DNA from: Legionella waltersii
Lineage (GTDB): Bacteria; Pseudomonadota; Gammaproteobacteria; Legionellales; Legionellaceae
Length of the DNA: 57,008 nucleotides
Reading direction: 5' to 3'
Assembly: GCF_001468085.1 (NCBI RefSeq)
Contig: NZ_LNZB01000036.1
Location: forward strand, 242,408 to 299,415
Below the pieces are notes generated by a model. That model had not been told where the DNA came from. It saw nothing but the letters and a program-made list of their open reading frames with translations, and did not search any database. The translations under genes were made by a program, and so were the position numbers. This document shows, piece by piece, positions 27,577 to 35,552 of the stretch (position 1 is the first letter of the stretch; every line of letters starts with the position of its first letter).

Positions 27577-28440
27577 ATGAAAAAAGTTATTGTTGTGACA
27601 GGTACCTCATCGGGTCTTGGGTTAAGTTTAGTCATTAAATTAGCAAGAGAGGGGCATTGCGTTTATGCAACCATGCGTAATCTAGCGAAACAAGACGCTT
27701 TAGCTAGTGCAGCAAGAGAGGCTGCTGTTACGATTCATATTAAACAACTCGACGTTCAATCTACATTAAGTGTTGAAAAATGCATGTCCGAGATTATCAA
27801 TGAACAGGGAAAAATTGATTGTTTAATTAATAATGCCGGGATGGGTTTTATTAAGACCACCGAACAAGCTACCGAAGAAGAAATTCAGCGCATCATGAAC
27901 ACCAATTTCATGGGGGTTGTGCGTTGTGTCAAATCTGTTTTACCGTATATGCGCAAAGCAAGACAGGGACACATCATTAACGTTTCATCCGTAGGTGGAT
28001 TGGTAGGTCAACCACTTAATGAAATTTATTGCGCATCGAAATTTGCCATCGAAGGGTATACAGAAAGTATGGCAACATACATTCAACCTACCTTTAATGT
28101 TAAATTTACTTTAGTTGAGCCGGGAGGCATCGCATCTGAGTTTGCAAACAACCTTCTAGCAGAATTCGAAGCCACTAAACCAACCGAAGCTGACGAATAC
28201 ACCCCTATTTTGCAAAAGTATCTGCATGGCGCTAAAGAACGTTTAGCATCAGGGCATGTAGGTTCAATTTATCAAAAGTCGAGTGAAGTAGCTGATTGTA
28301 TAGTGGATGTCGTGAACAGCAAAAAACCTCCTCTACGCATTAGAAGCTCTGATTGGGCCAATGATTTCTGTCACATGAAAACACTTGGCGATCCTGATGG
28401 CACACTATTAGCCAAAAAAATACATGATATGTTCTTATAA
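27577..28440 (+). CDS. Short-chain dehydrogenase/reductase
   Basis: A 287-residue classical SDR. It has the cofactor motif VTGTSSGLG, an Arg-containing NADP-type turn (ATMRNLAKQ), LDVQS, LINNAGMGF, the catalytic Ser in VSSVGGLVG, YCASKFAIEG and VEPGGI. This retinol-dehydrogenase-like pattern is common among bacterial SDRs of unknown substrate. An AGGGGAATGAT ribosome site precedes the ATG. It is unlike the SDR at 17206-18018 (about 30 percent similar by eye) and not a recent duplicate. It stands alone. Confidence 0.88.
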   Translation: MKKVIVVTGTSSGLGLSLVIKLAREGHCVYATMRNLAKQDALASAAREAAVTIHIKQLDVQSTLSVEKCMSEIINEQGKIDCLINNAGMGFIKTTEQATEEEIQRIMNTNFMGVVRCVKSVLPYMRKARQGHIINVSSVGGLVGQPLNEIYCASKFAIEGYTESMATYIQPTFNVKFTLVEPGGIASEFANNLLAEFEATKPTEADEYTPILQKYLHGAKERLASGHVGSIYQKSSEVADCIVDVVNSKKPPLRIRSSDWANDFCHMKTLGDPDGTLLAKKIHDMFL

Positions 28441-28578
28441 TAATCTACCCCCCTCAACCCCATGTTTTATCTGAAAAAGAGGGGGCCTTACATAAGGTAT
28501 AAGTTGAAACGATTAGCTACACAGTATTTCGAATTAATCTCTTGTTTATTCCTTTGACATAAAAACCATACTTTGTTA

Positions 28579-28623
28579 ATTTGAGATCCTGATAGATCAA
28601 ATTAAACTCATTTGATCTCAAAT
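28579..28623. repeat. Nested inverted repeats upstream of the GluTR-like gene
   Basis: Two mutually exclusive perfect inverted repeats overlap. The outer arms are ATTTGAGATC (28579-28588) and GATCTCAAAT (28614-28623). The inner arms are AGATCAAAT (28594-28602) and ATTTGATCT (28610-28618), with a 7-nt loop. They end 33 bp before the start codon. This could be an operator or an RNA switch between two hairpins. Confidence 0.5.
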
Positions 28624-28655
28624 GATTACTCCTGATTTTTAGGGATGAGAATTCT

Positions 28656-29483
28656 ATGACTATATTATCCTTGCACGTAATTCATCTTTATGAGTATCAA
28701 AAACCAGAGAGCGACAAATGTCCTGTGGAGAAATTAAAATCTGAGCTGAATCCTTTAGTTCTTTCAACTTGCATGCGACATATTTATATTTTTTCCTCCG
28801 AGCAATTAACTGGGAAGGAACAAAAGCTTGAGGAATTATTAAAAGCCATTTCAACTCCACAGCCATATCGCAAAATACCCCATTGCGAACATCTTCAGGG
28901 AAATGCAGCCTATCAATTTTTGCTTTATTGGCTTATAGGTGGCAAAAACCCAAAAAAACAGTTTTCAGACGAACGCGTTTTAGGGGAATTCAGAAAAACC
29001 TGTGAGTCTTATAAAACCACTAAATCAGAGAATAAAAGAGCCGCTTGGGAAGCAAATAAATATCCAATGCTTGCATTAGAAGCCGATGGAAAGCATTTAC
29101 TACAGCTTACCAATAGATTGAGCCAATGCATGATTAATGAGAAAATTGCTCTGTTGGAAGACGCATGTAAAAATTGCACTTGGGCGCGTTCTGTTTTAAT
29201 CATGAACATTACTGCCCCACTGGATTATGAAATGTTTACTTGCTATGAGGAAATGCTGAGGGGTTTCTTGACCTTATTGCAAGCAAAAAAATCAAACATT
29301 CACAAAGAGTTAGCCAAGCTGTCTGAGAATGAATCGGAATTTGGATTTTTTTTCTCAGAGAATCCCAAAAAACTCTGCTTGGAGCAAAAACTATCAGATA
29401 TAGTCCGATACATCCTCTTTATCACTGATGAATTACAACACCATGAAAAACCTATTCAATCGAACACAATAGGAGTAGTTTAA
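28656..29483 (+). CDS. Protein resembling the catalytic domain of glutamyl-tRNA reductase
   Basis: A 275-residue soluble protein. The segment PLVLSTCMRHIYIFSSE (Cys39) parallels the active-site STCNRTELY region of HemA, whose Cys forms the glutamyl thioester. About 45 residues later NAAYQFLLYWLIGGKNPKK...DERVLGEFRKTCESY parallels the HemA DAVSHLMRVASGLDS...GEPQILGQVKKAF block. The HemA histidine in SHLMRVASG is Phe here. The NADPH-binding Rossmann domain (GxGxx) is absent, and the rest is helical. The similarity is by eye and could be coincidental in part. A catalytically different or degenerate paralogue is possible. Confidence 0.5.
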   Translation: MTILSLHVIHLYEYQKPESDKCPVEKLKSELNPLVLSTCMRHIYIFSSEQLTGKEQKLEELLKAISTPQPYRKIPHCEHLQGNAAYQFLLYWLIGGKNPKKQFSDERVLGEFRKTCESYKTTKSENKRAAWEANKYPMLALEADGKHLLQLTNRLSQCMINEKIALLEDACKNCTWARSVLIMNITAPLDYEMFTCYEEMLRGFLTLLQAKKSNIHKELAKLSENESEFGFFFSENPKKLCLEQKLSDIVRYILFITDELQHHEKPIQSNTIGVV

Positions 29484-29580
29484 CACCCACTTTAACTGGT
29501 CGTTCCAACCCAGAATGGAACGACAAGATTTGCTATCTGTTGTATCAATCGCAGATAATAGTCTCATTCTACTCACTTAG

Positions 29581-29602
29581 TGGGGTTTTACGTAAGTCCT
29601 GT
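29581..29602. repeat. Solo terminal end of the palindromic MITE-like element
   Basis: TGGGGTTTTACGTAAGTCCT matches the terminal inverted repeat of the ~122-bp elements at 37466, 51361 and 56808 (closest to the GTAAAACCCC variant of the last). No second end or internal sequence is found nearby, so it is a remnant. It lies 43 bp before the yaiI start. Confidence 0.7.
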
Positions 29603-29644
29603 AAGTACTTTAACACTAATTTAAGTATAGGTGGAACAAGCCCA

Positions 29645-30094
29645 ATGAACATCTGGATTGACGGAGATGCCTGCCCTAAGGCAATTAAACAAATTTTATT
29701 TCGTGCCGCTCAAAAACGCTCTGTAAGCGTAATTATTGTTGCAAATCACTTAGCGACTATCCCTGCATCTCCATTTATTAAAAGAGTTCTGGTTGAACAT
29801 GGCTTTGATAGTGCTGATAATTACATCGTTTCAAAAGCAGAACGCCAAGATCTGGTGATTACCGCTGATATTATTCTAGCTGATCTCATTATCGCCAAAC
29901 ATGCTATTGCTCTTAGCCCACGAGGTACCCTTTACTCCGCAAACAACATCAAACAAATTTTAACCATGCGAAATCTAAACGAGTCCCTCAGAGAAAGTGG
30001 AATGATTCGAGGAGGCCCAGATTCACTCAGTGCTAAAGAAATTCAAACATTCTCCAATCACTTGGATCGCATTATCACCCAGAATCACCGATAG
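29645..30094 (+). CDS. YaiI/YqxD family protein (DUF188)
   Basis: A 149-residue protein of the UPF0178 family, related to PIN-type nuclease folds but of unknown function. Family landmarks are all present: NIWIDGDACPKAIKQILFRAA at the start, VANH, VLVEHGFDSADNYIV, LVITADIILADLI, ALSPRGTLYSANNI and the terminal GGPDSLSAKEIQTFSNHLDRII. The open frame reaches back to 29540 across the solo MITE end, but ATG 29645 gives the conserved N-terminus. Confidence 0.92.
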   Translation: MNIWIDGDACPKAIKQILFRAAQKRSVSVIIVANHLATIPASPFIKRVLVEHGFDSADNYIVSKAERQDLVITADIILADLIIAKHAIALSPRGTLYSANNIKQILTMRNLNESLRESGMIRGGPDSLSAKEIQTFSNHLDRIITQNHR

Positions 30095-30251
30095 TTTCTT
30101 TACCCAAAACAGGCAAAATAAGGTTGATTTACTATCCATCAAATGCTCGTCTTTACAGTCATCCGTTCAGATTAAAAACAACTCAAAAAGAACTCCTATT
30201 ACTTAAGCACTGCAATAACTCCTCAATTTGGATCAATTATTCCATTAAAAA

Positions 30252-30280
30252 TTTACATGTAAAAAAAATAATTTTATCAA
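30252..30280 (+). promoter_or_regulatory. Candidate promoter/operator of the peptide cluster
   Basis: TTTACA (30252-30257), 17 bp, then TATCAA (30275-30280) gives a plausible sigma70 promoter about 105 bp before panD. The -35 overlaps the perfect 12-bp palindrome TTTACATGTAAA (30252-30263), a candidate repressor or activator site. Nothing else was recognised in the 293-bp gap 30095-30387. Confidence 0.4.
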
Positions 30281-30387
30281 TGAAAGCCCCATGATTTAAT
30301 GCATCCATCGTTAGGTATTGCATGGAAAAAAACCAATATCCTACGAAGATAGCAAGTAATTTTATGGAAATTATCAAGGAGACAATG

Positions 30388-30777
30388 ATGTTAGTATCTA
30401 TGCTAAAAGCTAAAATCCACCGCGCAACCATTACAGAAGCCAATTTGAATTATATAGGTAGCATTACCATAGATGAAAATTTGCTGCTGGAAAGTGGAAT
30501 TAGGGAAAACGAGAAAGTTCAAGTTGTAAATATCAACAATGGAAGTCGGTTTGAAACCTATGCCATCAAAGGAAAGAAAGGTGAGGGTCAGATCTGTGTT
30601 AATGGTGCAGCAGCTCGCTTAGTCAATGAAGGCGATAAAATCATCATCATTAGCTACTGCCAACTCGAAGAAATCAAAGCAACTTCACACATACCAACAG
30701 TCATTTTTATGAATGACAACAATACGATTCATAGCAAGTCCAGCAAGGAAGTTTGCAATGCGGTTTTTATGAATTAG
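30388..30777 (+). CDS. panD: Aspartate 1-decarboxylase (pyruvoyl enzyme)
   Basis: A 129-residue PanD, which makes beta-alanine from L-aspartate. The ATG at 30388 lies 6 bp after AAGGAG. It puts the self-cleavage pair at Gly24-Ser25 (NYIGSITID), identical to E. coli numbering; Ser25 becomes the pyruvoyl group. [12 protein letters not shown] (Lys9, His11), then the NGSRFETY (Arg54-type) and NGAAARL motifs are kept. The C-terminal ~12 residues are non-standard. Beta-alanine normally feeds pantothenate. Here the next genes are two peptide ligases, a racemase and an exporter, so supply of a peptide building block is at least as likely. Confidence 0.93.
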   Translation: MLVSMLKAKIHRATITEANLNYIGSITIDENLLLESGIRENEKVQVVNINNGSRFETYAIKGKKGEGQICVNGAAARLVNEGDKIIIISYCQLEEIKATSHIPTVIFMNDNNTIHSKSSKEVCNAVFMN

Positions 30778-30835
30778 AAACATCAAGTCCAAATCATGAA
30801 ATGAATCAAAATTGAAAATGAACAAGGAACCTATT

Positions 30836-31936
30836 ATGGAAAATAAAATGGAACAAAAAATCAGTTTAATCTTTGGTGGAACTTCTGCAGAACGAGATCT
30901 CTCGTTAAGAACGTTTCATAGTGTCTACTCAGAACTCCAAAAATTCAAAGCAGATAGAAATTTGTACCAGCATATTTATTATATTAATGAAGCCGGACAG
31001 GTGATTAAAAAAACGGTGAATTTTGATAAAGGCCCCGATTTCTATATTTCGAGTAAAGGAAAACGATTAAGTATTGGTGAAACAATCCATGAAATTGAGA
31101 AAAATGATGAGTTTGTGTTCTCCCTACTCTATGGTCTTTATGGTGAAGATGGACACTATCAAGGCATTGCCAAAACCCTCAATATAAAAAGCTCCTTTGG
31201 CTCAGTTTTATCTTGTAGCTTGAGCAAAAGTAAATTTCATTGTTCTAAATACATTGAGTCAAGGTATCCTGAGTTAGAGCCCATTCCCTGTATTGCTATT
31301 CGAGCCCAAGATGTTGATTCTTTAGAAGATAAACTAGCCCCATTTTATAACCAAGAGCTTGTCATTAAACCCAATTCATTGGGAACCAGTATGTTTGCTG
31401 AGCGAATTTTAATGAATGATGGAACAATACATGCCATTCAAACGCTGATCTTGGATATATTGAAATACGATGAGATTGCCCTTGTGCAAAAATACATCGC
31501 AGGTGAAGAATATTCTTGTGGTTGTATTGAAAACTCCGATTCAGTGGAAGTTTTACCACTAATTCTGGTCAGAACTAAAGACGGATTCTTTGGTAGAAAA
31601 GAAAAATTAAGCAAAATTGGAGTAAGTGAACGCATCATCCCTGCTCAATACAATAGTTATACAGAGATAATAGCCAGTATTTCTCAGCAAATCTTTTCCG
31701 ATTTGATGTTTGAGAACATGTGCCGCTTTGATTTTATTGTATCCAATGGCAGGATTTATTTTTTGGAAGCAAACTCCTTACCAGGTCTAAGTAGCGCCAG
31801 CTTTTTCCCGAAAATGCTCAAGGAAATTAATATGACCATTAGCGATTTAATTAAATTGACCTATCAAAATAGTTTGAAAAAATGTCCTAGAGAAACCCAC
31901 ATTAACCACCTGAAATGCTTAGGAGGTGCAGCATGA
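30836..31936 (+). CDS. D-Ala-D-Ala-ligase-like ATP-grasp enzyme
   Basis: A 366-residue homologue of Ddl. Seen in order: IFGGTSAERDLSL (N-terminal substrate loop with the conserved Glu), LYGEDGHYQGIAKTLN, LSKSKFHCSKY, VIKPNSLGTSMF (ATP-grasp loop), VQKYIAGEEYSCG, RFDFIVSNGRIYFLEANSLPGL (Mg ligands) and SSASFF. Several substrate-site positions differ from standard Ddl (SPGMTSHS is LPGLSSAS), so another D- or beta-amino acid may be used. ATG 30836 has AAGGA 7 bp upstream; an in-frame TTG at 30812 is less likely. It is followed by a racemase overlapping by 4 bp. A chromosomal Ddl for cell wall is expected elsewhere. Confidence 0.88.
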   Translation: MENKMEQKISLIFGGTSAERDLSLRTFHSVYSELQKFKADRNLYQHIYYINEAGQVIKKTVNFDKGPDFYISSKGKRLSIGETIHEIEKNDEFVFSLLYGLYGEDGHYQGIAKTLNIKSSFGSVLSCSLSKSKFHCSKYIESRYPELEPIPCIAIRAQDVDSLEDKLAPFYNQELVIKPNSLGTSMFAERILMNDGTIHAIQTLILDILKYDEIALVQKYIAGEEYSCGCIENSDSVEVLPLILVRTKDGFFGRKEKLSKIGVSERIIPAQYNSYTEIIASISQQIFSDLMFENMCRFDFIVSNGRIYFLEANSLPGLSSASFFPKMLKEINMTISDLIKLTYQNSLKKCPRETHINHLKCLGGAA

Positions 31937-32640
31937 AATGCATCGGATTAGTTGGTGGTGTTAGTTGGGCTTCAACTTTGGAGTACTACAAAAGACTTAA
32001 TTTAATTATTAATAAAGAAAAAGGTAAAAATCATTCTGCGAAAATCATTCTTTACAGTTTTGATTTTGAAGAAATACTTCAATTTCAGAAAAACAATAAT
32101 GAAGTTATGGAGTTGAGACTTCTAGAGGAAAAAATCAACTTACTGGACAAAGCAGGATCTGACGTTATTGCGGTTTGTTCAAACACAACCAATAAATTAG
32201 TCGAACGTTTGCAAAAATCGTCCTATAAGAAATTAATTAATGTCATTGATGCAACAGGAAACCATGTGAGAAATCAAGGAATTAAGAAAGTGGGTCTTCT
32301 TGGCACCAAATACACCATGGAGTTTGATTTTTATAAACGCAAGCTCGCTAAGAAAGGGATAGAGGTCATTACCCCTGATCTACAGGATAGAGACATACTC
32401 CAGGGAATAATCTACGAGGAATTATGCAAAGGGATCGTCATGAAATCATCACGAGCCAAGGTTCTAGAAATTATTAATCGGCTTGCGGATATTCATGCTC
32501 TGAATAGCATTATTCTCGGATGTACCGAGTTACCTCTGCTCATATCAAAAGAAGATGTGGAATTTCAGCTGTTCGATACAATTGATATTCATATTCAAGC
32601 AATCTTAAAAAAGATTAATTTCTCAACGCAGTATCACTAA
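31933..32640 (+). CDS. Aspartate/glutamate racemase family protein
   Basis: A 235-residue cofactor-independent amino acid racemase. Both catalytic cysteines are visible, in AVCSNTTNKLV and ILGCTELPLLI. The N-terminus IGLVGGVSWASTLEYYKRLN is typical of the YgeA/aspartate racemase subgroup rather than MurI. The ATG overlaps the ligase stop as ATGA (31933-31936) and is preceded by a strong AGGAGG inside the ligase gene, so production of racemase and ligase is coupled. The likely product is D-aspartate or D-glutamate, presumably for the neighbouring ligases. Confidence 0.9.
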   Translation: MKCIGLVGGVSWASTLEYYKRLNLIINKEKGKNHSAKIILYSFDFEEILQFQKNNNEVMELRLLEEKINLLDKAGSDVIAVCSNTTNKLVERLQKSSYKKLINVIDATGNHVRNQGIKKVGLLGTKYTMEFDFYKRKLAKKGIEVITPDLQDRDILQGIIYEELCKGIVMKSSRAKVLEIINRLADIHALNSIILGCTELPLLISKEDVEFQLFDTIDIHIQAILKKINFSTQYH

Positions 32641-32649
32641 TTAGCCACA

Positions 32650-32679
32650 GTCATCGTTTCAATCAGTTGAAACGATGAC
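32650..32679 (+). repeat. 13-bp hairpin between racemase and transporter genes
   Basis: GTCATCGTTTCAA and its perfect complement TTGAAACGATGAC flank a TCAG tetraloop, 10 bp after the racemase stop. No T-tract follows. It may partly terminate or protect the upstream mRNA and so set a lower level of transporter and second ligase. Confidence 0.6.
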
Positions 32680-32746
32680 CATCGCAAACTCAAAAATATT
32701 AGATTTACGGAGTTTTTCAGCTTGTTTGTAGCAAAAGGAGTTTTAA

Positions 32747-33976
32747 ATGAATATTGAAAACACAGCCCCTATTACTAAAATTGTTTGGTGCTTGCTGATA
32801 GGGATTATGTGCACCAACGCAGCACAATTTATTAGCATGCCTTTTTTGGCTTTATTTCTTCTCAAAAAAAAATATTCTCTATGGTTAAGTGGTTTAGTTA
32901 TTGGTGCCGCACCCTTTTCCTCCATGTTTGGCGGGTTTTTAGGAGGACAATTATCCGATGTTTATGGTCGAATCGCTCTCTTAACATCCTCCCTATTTGC
33001 AACAGCATTTATTTTTTGTGCCTTCTACTTTGCCTGTCAGATTGAGGAAAAAACCATCCAACTCGTATGGTTACTCATCATTAACTTTTCCTTTGGCTTA
33101 TTCTCGTCTTTTTTCCAACCAACAGTAATGGCTCTCTTAAGTGATCTATTGCAACCCCAAAACCGCGAACGGATTTACCAATATCGTTATGCCGCAGTGA
33201 ATATTGGTGCAGTACTGGGTCCCTTAGCAGGAATTTATTTAGGATTGACTCTTTCCCCTAACTCCTTTATCTATGGTGGGGCTGTTTATTTCATCTATGG
33301 AGTTGTCCTACACTTTCTATTAACGCAAAATAAAAGATGCATCATTCAAAGACAACAAAAGTGCATATCTATCCATGCCTCACTGAAAGCACTCTTAAAA
33401 GACACACGACTGCTAAATTTTATTTTATTCAATTTGCTCTTCGCAATAAGCTATTCGCAAATAAATTCCACTCTTGCACAATTTATCTCGCAACAAATAG
33501 GTAATGGAGCACAAGTCTATGCCATGACCATTGCACTTAATGCGTTGATTGTTTTAATAGGGCAAACACCTGTTTATTTAGTCACTCAATCGATACCAAA
33601 AAACAAATCTATATTGTATGGATGCCTGATTTTTTCTCTTGGTTTCTTAGGATTAGCATTTTCTGGTAGCTCTTCGCTAAGTTATTATTTTTCAATAATT
33701 ATCATAACTTTAGGTGAGTTACTCATCTATCCTCTTGCTTCAAAATTTATAGATGATATCGCCCCAGCTCATTTACGTGGAACGTATTTTGGCGCCCTCA
33801 CATTTAGGGAATTAGGCTTAGCTTTAGGTCCATTTTTAGGGGGACTAGTTCTGCAATTTATTGGAGGCAAGTTTTTGTTCATCTCAATGGGCATTTTAGC
33901 CATTGCCTCTTATTACTACATTGTTTTATGTGAACAAGCCAAACAGCGATTTACATACAACTTGGTAAATATTTAA
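32747..33976 (+). CDS. MFS transporter, likely exporter
   Basis: A 409-residue protein with about 12 hydrophobic segments and the MFS loop 2-3 motif GGQLSDVYGRIALL (G-x-L-a-D-r-x-G-r). Motif C-like residues lie in NIGAVLGPLAGIYLG, and the second-half repeat LRGTYFGALTFRELGLALGPFLGG resembles drug-efflux families. AAGGAG lies 6 bp before the ATG. Placed between the racemase and the second ligase, it most simply exports the peptide they make, as BacE does for bacilysin; substrate and direction are inferred. Confidence 0.9.
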   Translation: MNIENTAPITKIVWCLLIGIMCTNAAQFISMPFLALFLLKKKYSLWLSGLVIGAAPFSSMFGGFLGGQLSDVYGRIALLTSSLFATAFIFCAFYFACQIEEKTIQLVWLLIINFSFGLFSSFFQPTVMALLSDLLQPQNRERIYQYRYAAVNIGAVLGPLAGIYLGLTLSPNSFIYGGAVYFIYGVVLHFLLTQNKRCIIQRQQKCISIHASLKALLKDTRLLNFILFNLLFAISYSQINSTLAQFISQQIGNGAQVYAMTIALNALIVLIGQTPVYLVTQSIPKNKSILYGCLIFSLGFLGLAFSGSSSLSYYFSIIIITLGELLIYPLASKFIDDIAPAHLRGTYFGALTFRELGLALGPFLGGLVLQFIGGKFLFISMGILAIASYYYIVLCEQAKQRFTYNLVNI

Positions 33977-33997
33977 TTTAAAGGAGTAAAAAATAAC

Positions 33998-35227
33998 ATG
34001 ACCAAATCTATCCTATTCGTCAATCTTTCTGACGAAAGTAATTTAATAAAAATAAACACCGCTAAAAAATTAGGCCATCGAATTTTTCTAGTTGCGCCTG
34101 AGCTACCCTATTGGGCTGCACCTCAGATAGACAAATTTATACAAGCGGACACGACGAAGTTCTCAGATACGCTAGACAAACTTCATAAAGAATGCAAATA
34201 CGACCCGTTTCATGGAGTAATCACTATTTTGGATAAAAGCGTGGAGCTAGTTGCCACAATTGCAGAGGAATTCAATTTACCAGGAAGCTCCTTAATTGCT
34301 GCAACTACTGTTAAACATAAATACAAAATGAGAGAGGCTCTCCAAAAAAATCAAGTTGCTCACCCCAAGTTTTTGTTTGTTAAAACATTAGAAGACTTGC
34401 AAATCGCTGCTGATTATATAGGGTATCCCATGATCTTTAAGCCTGTTGCGGCATCAACCAGTGTTGCTGTGTTTAAACTCAATAATAAAGAAGAGCTTGA
34501 GCAAAAATTCCAGGCAATGATCCAGTGTCAACGCACACCATTCTGGCTCTATCCAGATGAATACATTGCTGAAGAATTCATGCAAGGACAAGAAGTAAGT
34601 GCCGAAGGAATTATCAATCAAGGAAAAATTCATTTCGCTGGCATTACCAGTAAATTTGTTGATAGCCCCGGATTTACAGAATGGATGCAATGTTTTCCTG
34701 CGTCATTAAGCCTAGAACAGAATCAACAAGTGTTCAACGTGGTCGAAAAAGCCATTCATGCAGTCGGAATTGATGATTGTGCATTCCACGTTGAAGTCAT
34801 GATCACTGCAGACGGACCCAAAATAGTGGAAATCAACTCTCGGATGGCTGGTTCATTTATTGCAAGCCATTTGGTCCCGCTAGCCTCAGGCATTGATCTT
34901 GTAAAGCTTAGTATTCAAACGGCTTTGGGTGAACCCATTGAAATGATGCCTTCAAAACTAAAGTTTGCTTGTGAACGAAACCTCTACGCGAAAGAAAACG
35001 GTACAATCGCTGATTGGTTAAATACGGAAGGAATTCTTGATCTAGCAGGAGTCAAAGAGTTCAAAGTCCTAAGGGCAGTTAGAGAGTATGTCTCCGTTCC
35101 ACCTGAAGGCTATAACAACCTGCTTTGTGCAGTGGTTACTGAAGCAGAGAGCTTTGATAGTGCCATTGAACTAGCTAGGGATGCATTGCACAACGTACGG
35201 TGTATTATGACTGGGGTTAGTGTTTAG
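33998..35227 (+). CDS. ATP-grasp carboxylate-amine ligase
   Basis: A 409-residue ATP-grasp protein of the biotin-carboxylase/L-amino-acid-ligase (BacD-like) type, unrelated in detail to the Ddl-like enzyme. It has an N-terminal Rossmann-like domain (FVNLSDES...KKLGHRIFLVAPE), the A-loop YPMIFKPVAASTSVAVF, IAEEFMQGQEVSAEGI, and the Mg-binding HVEVMITADGPKIVEINSRMAGSF. D-aspartate ligases of enterococci also belong to this superfamily and sit next to a racemase. AAGGAG lies 11 bp before ATG. It is the last gene before the strong palindrome at 35236. Confidence 0.9.
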   Translation: MTKSILFVNLSDESNLIKINTAKKLGHRIFLVAPELPYWAAPQIDKFIQADTTKFSDTLDKLHKECKYDPFHGVITILDKSVELVATIAEEFNLPGSSLIAATTVKHKYKMREALQKNQVAHPKFLFVKTLEDLQIAADYIGYPMIFKPVAASTSVAVFKLNNKEELEQKFQAMIQCQRTPFWLYPDEYIAEEFMQGQEVSAEGIINQGKIHFAGITSKFVDSPGFTEWMQCFPASLSLEQNQQVFNVVEKAIHAVGIDDCAFHVEVMITADGPKIVEINSRMAGSFIASHLVPLASGIDLVKLSIQTALGEPIEMMPSKLKFACERNLYAKENGTIADWLNTEGILDLAGVKEFKVLRAVREYVSVPPEGYNNLLCAVVTEAESFDSAIELARDALHNVRCIMTGVSV

Positions 35228-35235
35228 CACTTGGG

Positions 35236-35282
35236 GGACTGTTTGGGGACGGACCCCACTAGGGTCTGTCCCCAAACAGTCC
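35236..35282. repeat. REP-like palindrome, probable terminator of the cluster
   Basis: A 21-bp stem with a single G-T pair (left arm 35236-35256) and a 5-nt loop starts 9 bp after the ligase stop. Its core GGGGACGGACCC is shared with the palindromes at 36284-36353, 52390-52473 and 53049. It lies between convergent genes and can stop transcription from both sides. Confidence 0.8.
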
Positions 35283-35290
35283 AAGCAGTC

Positions 35291-35497
35291 CTACAATTCA
35301 TCCCTATGATCATCCTCTTCATCATTCATGGCTATTGAAGATTGACTTCCAGGGAGCTTTCGTAACTCATTAGCCCACTCCCCCAGATCAATGAGTTTAC
35401 ATCGACCTGAGCAAAATGGTTTATACTGATTTCCCTTTTGCCATGTATTCTTTTTGCCACAAATTGGGCAGGAAGTTTTTATTTCTTTATTCATCAT
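35291..35497 (-). CDS. yacG: DNA gyrase inhibitor / zinc protein YacG
   Basis: A 68-residue protein with the YacG zinc motif: CPICGKKNTW, then PFCSGRCKLIDLGEWANE, i.e. four cysteines in the order C-x2-C...C-x3-C. The C-terminus is acidic, as in the family. E. coli YacG binds GyrB and inhibits gyrase. The first two codons are both ATG; the second may be used. It is convergent with the peptide cluster and not next to coaE, its usual partner. Confidence 0.92.
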   Translation of the reverse strand: MMNKEIKTSCPICGKKNTWQKGNQYKPFCSGRCKLIDLGEWANELRKLPGSQSSIAMNDEEDDHRDEL

Positions 35498-35552
35498 TGT
35501 TTTCTTTATTGAGTTGTGATGGACATAAAATCACTGCATTCAGTGCCCTAGA

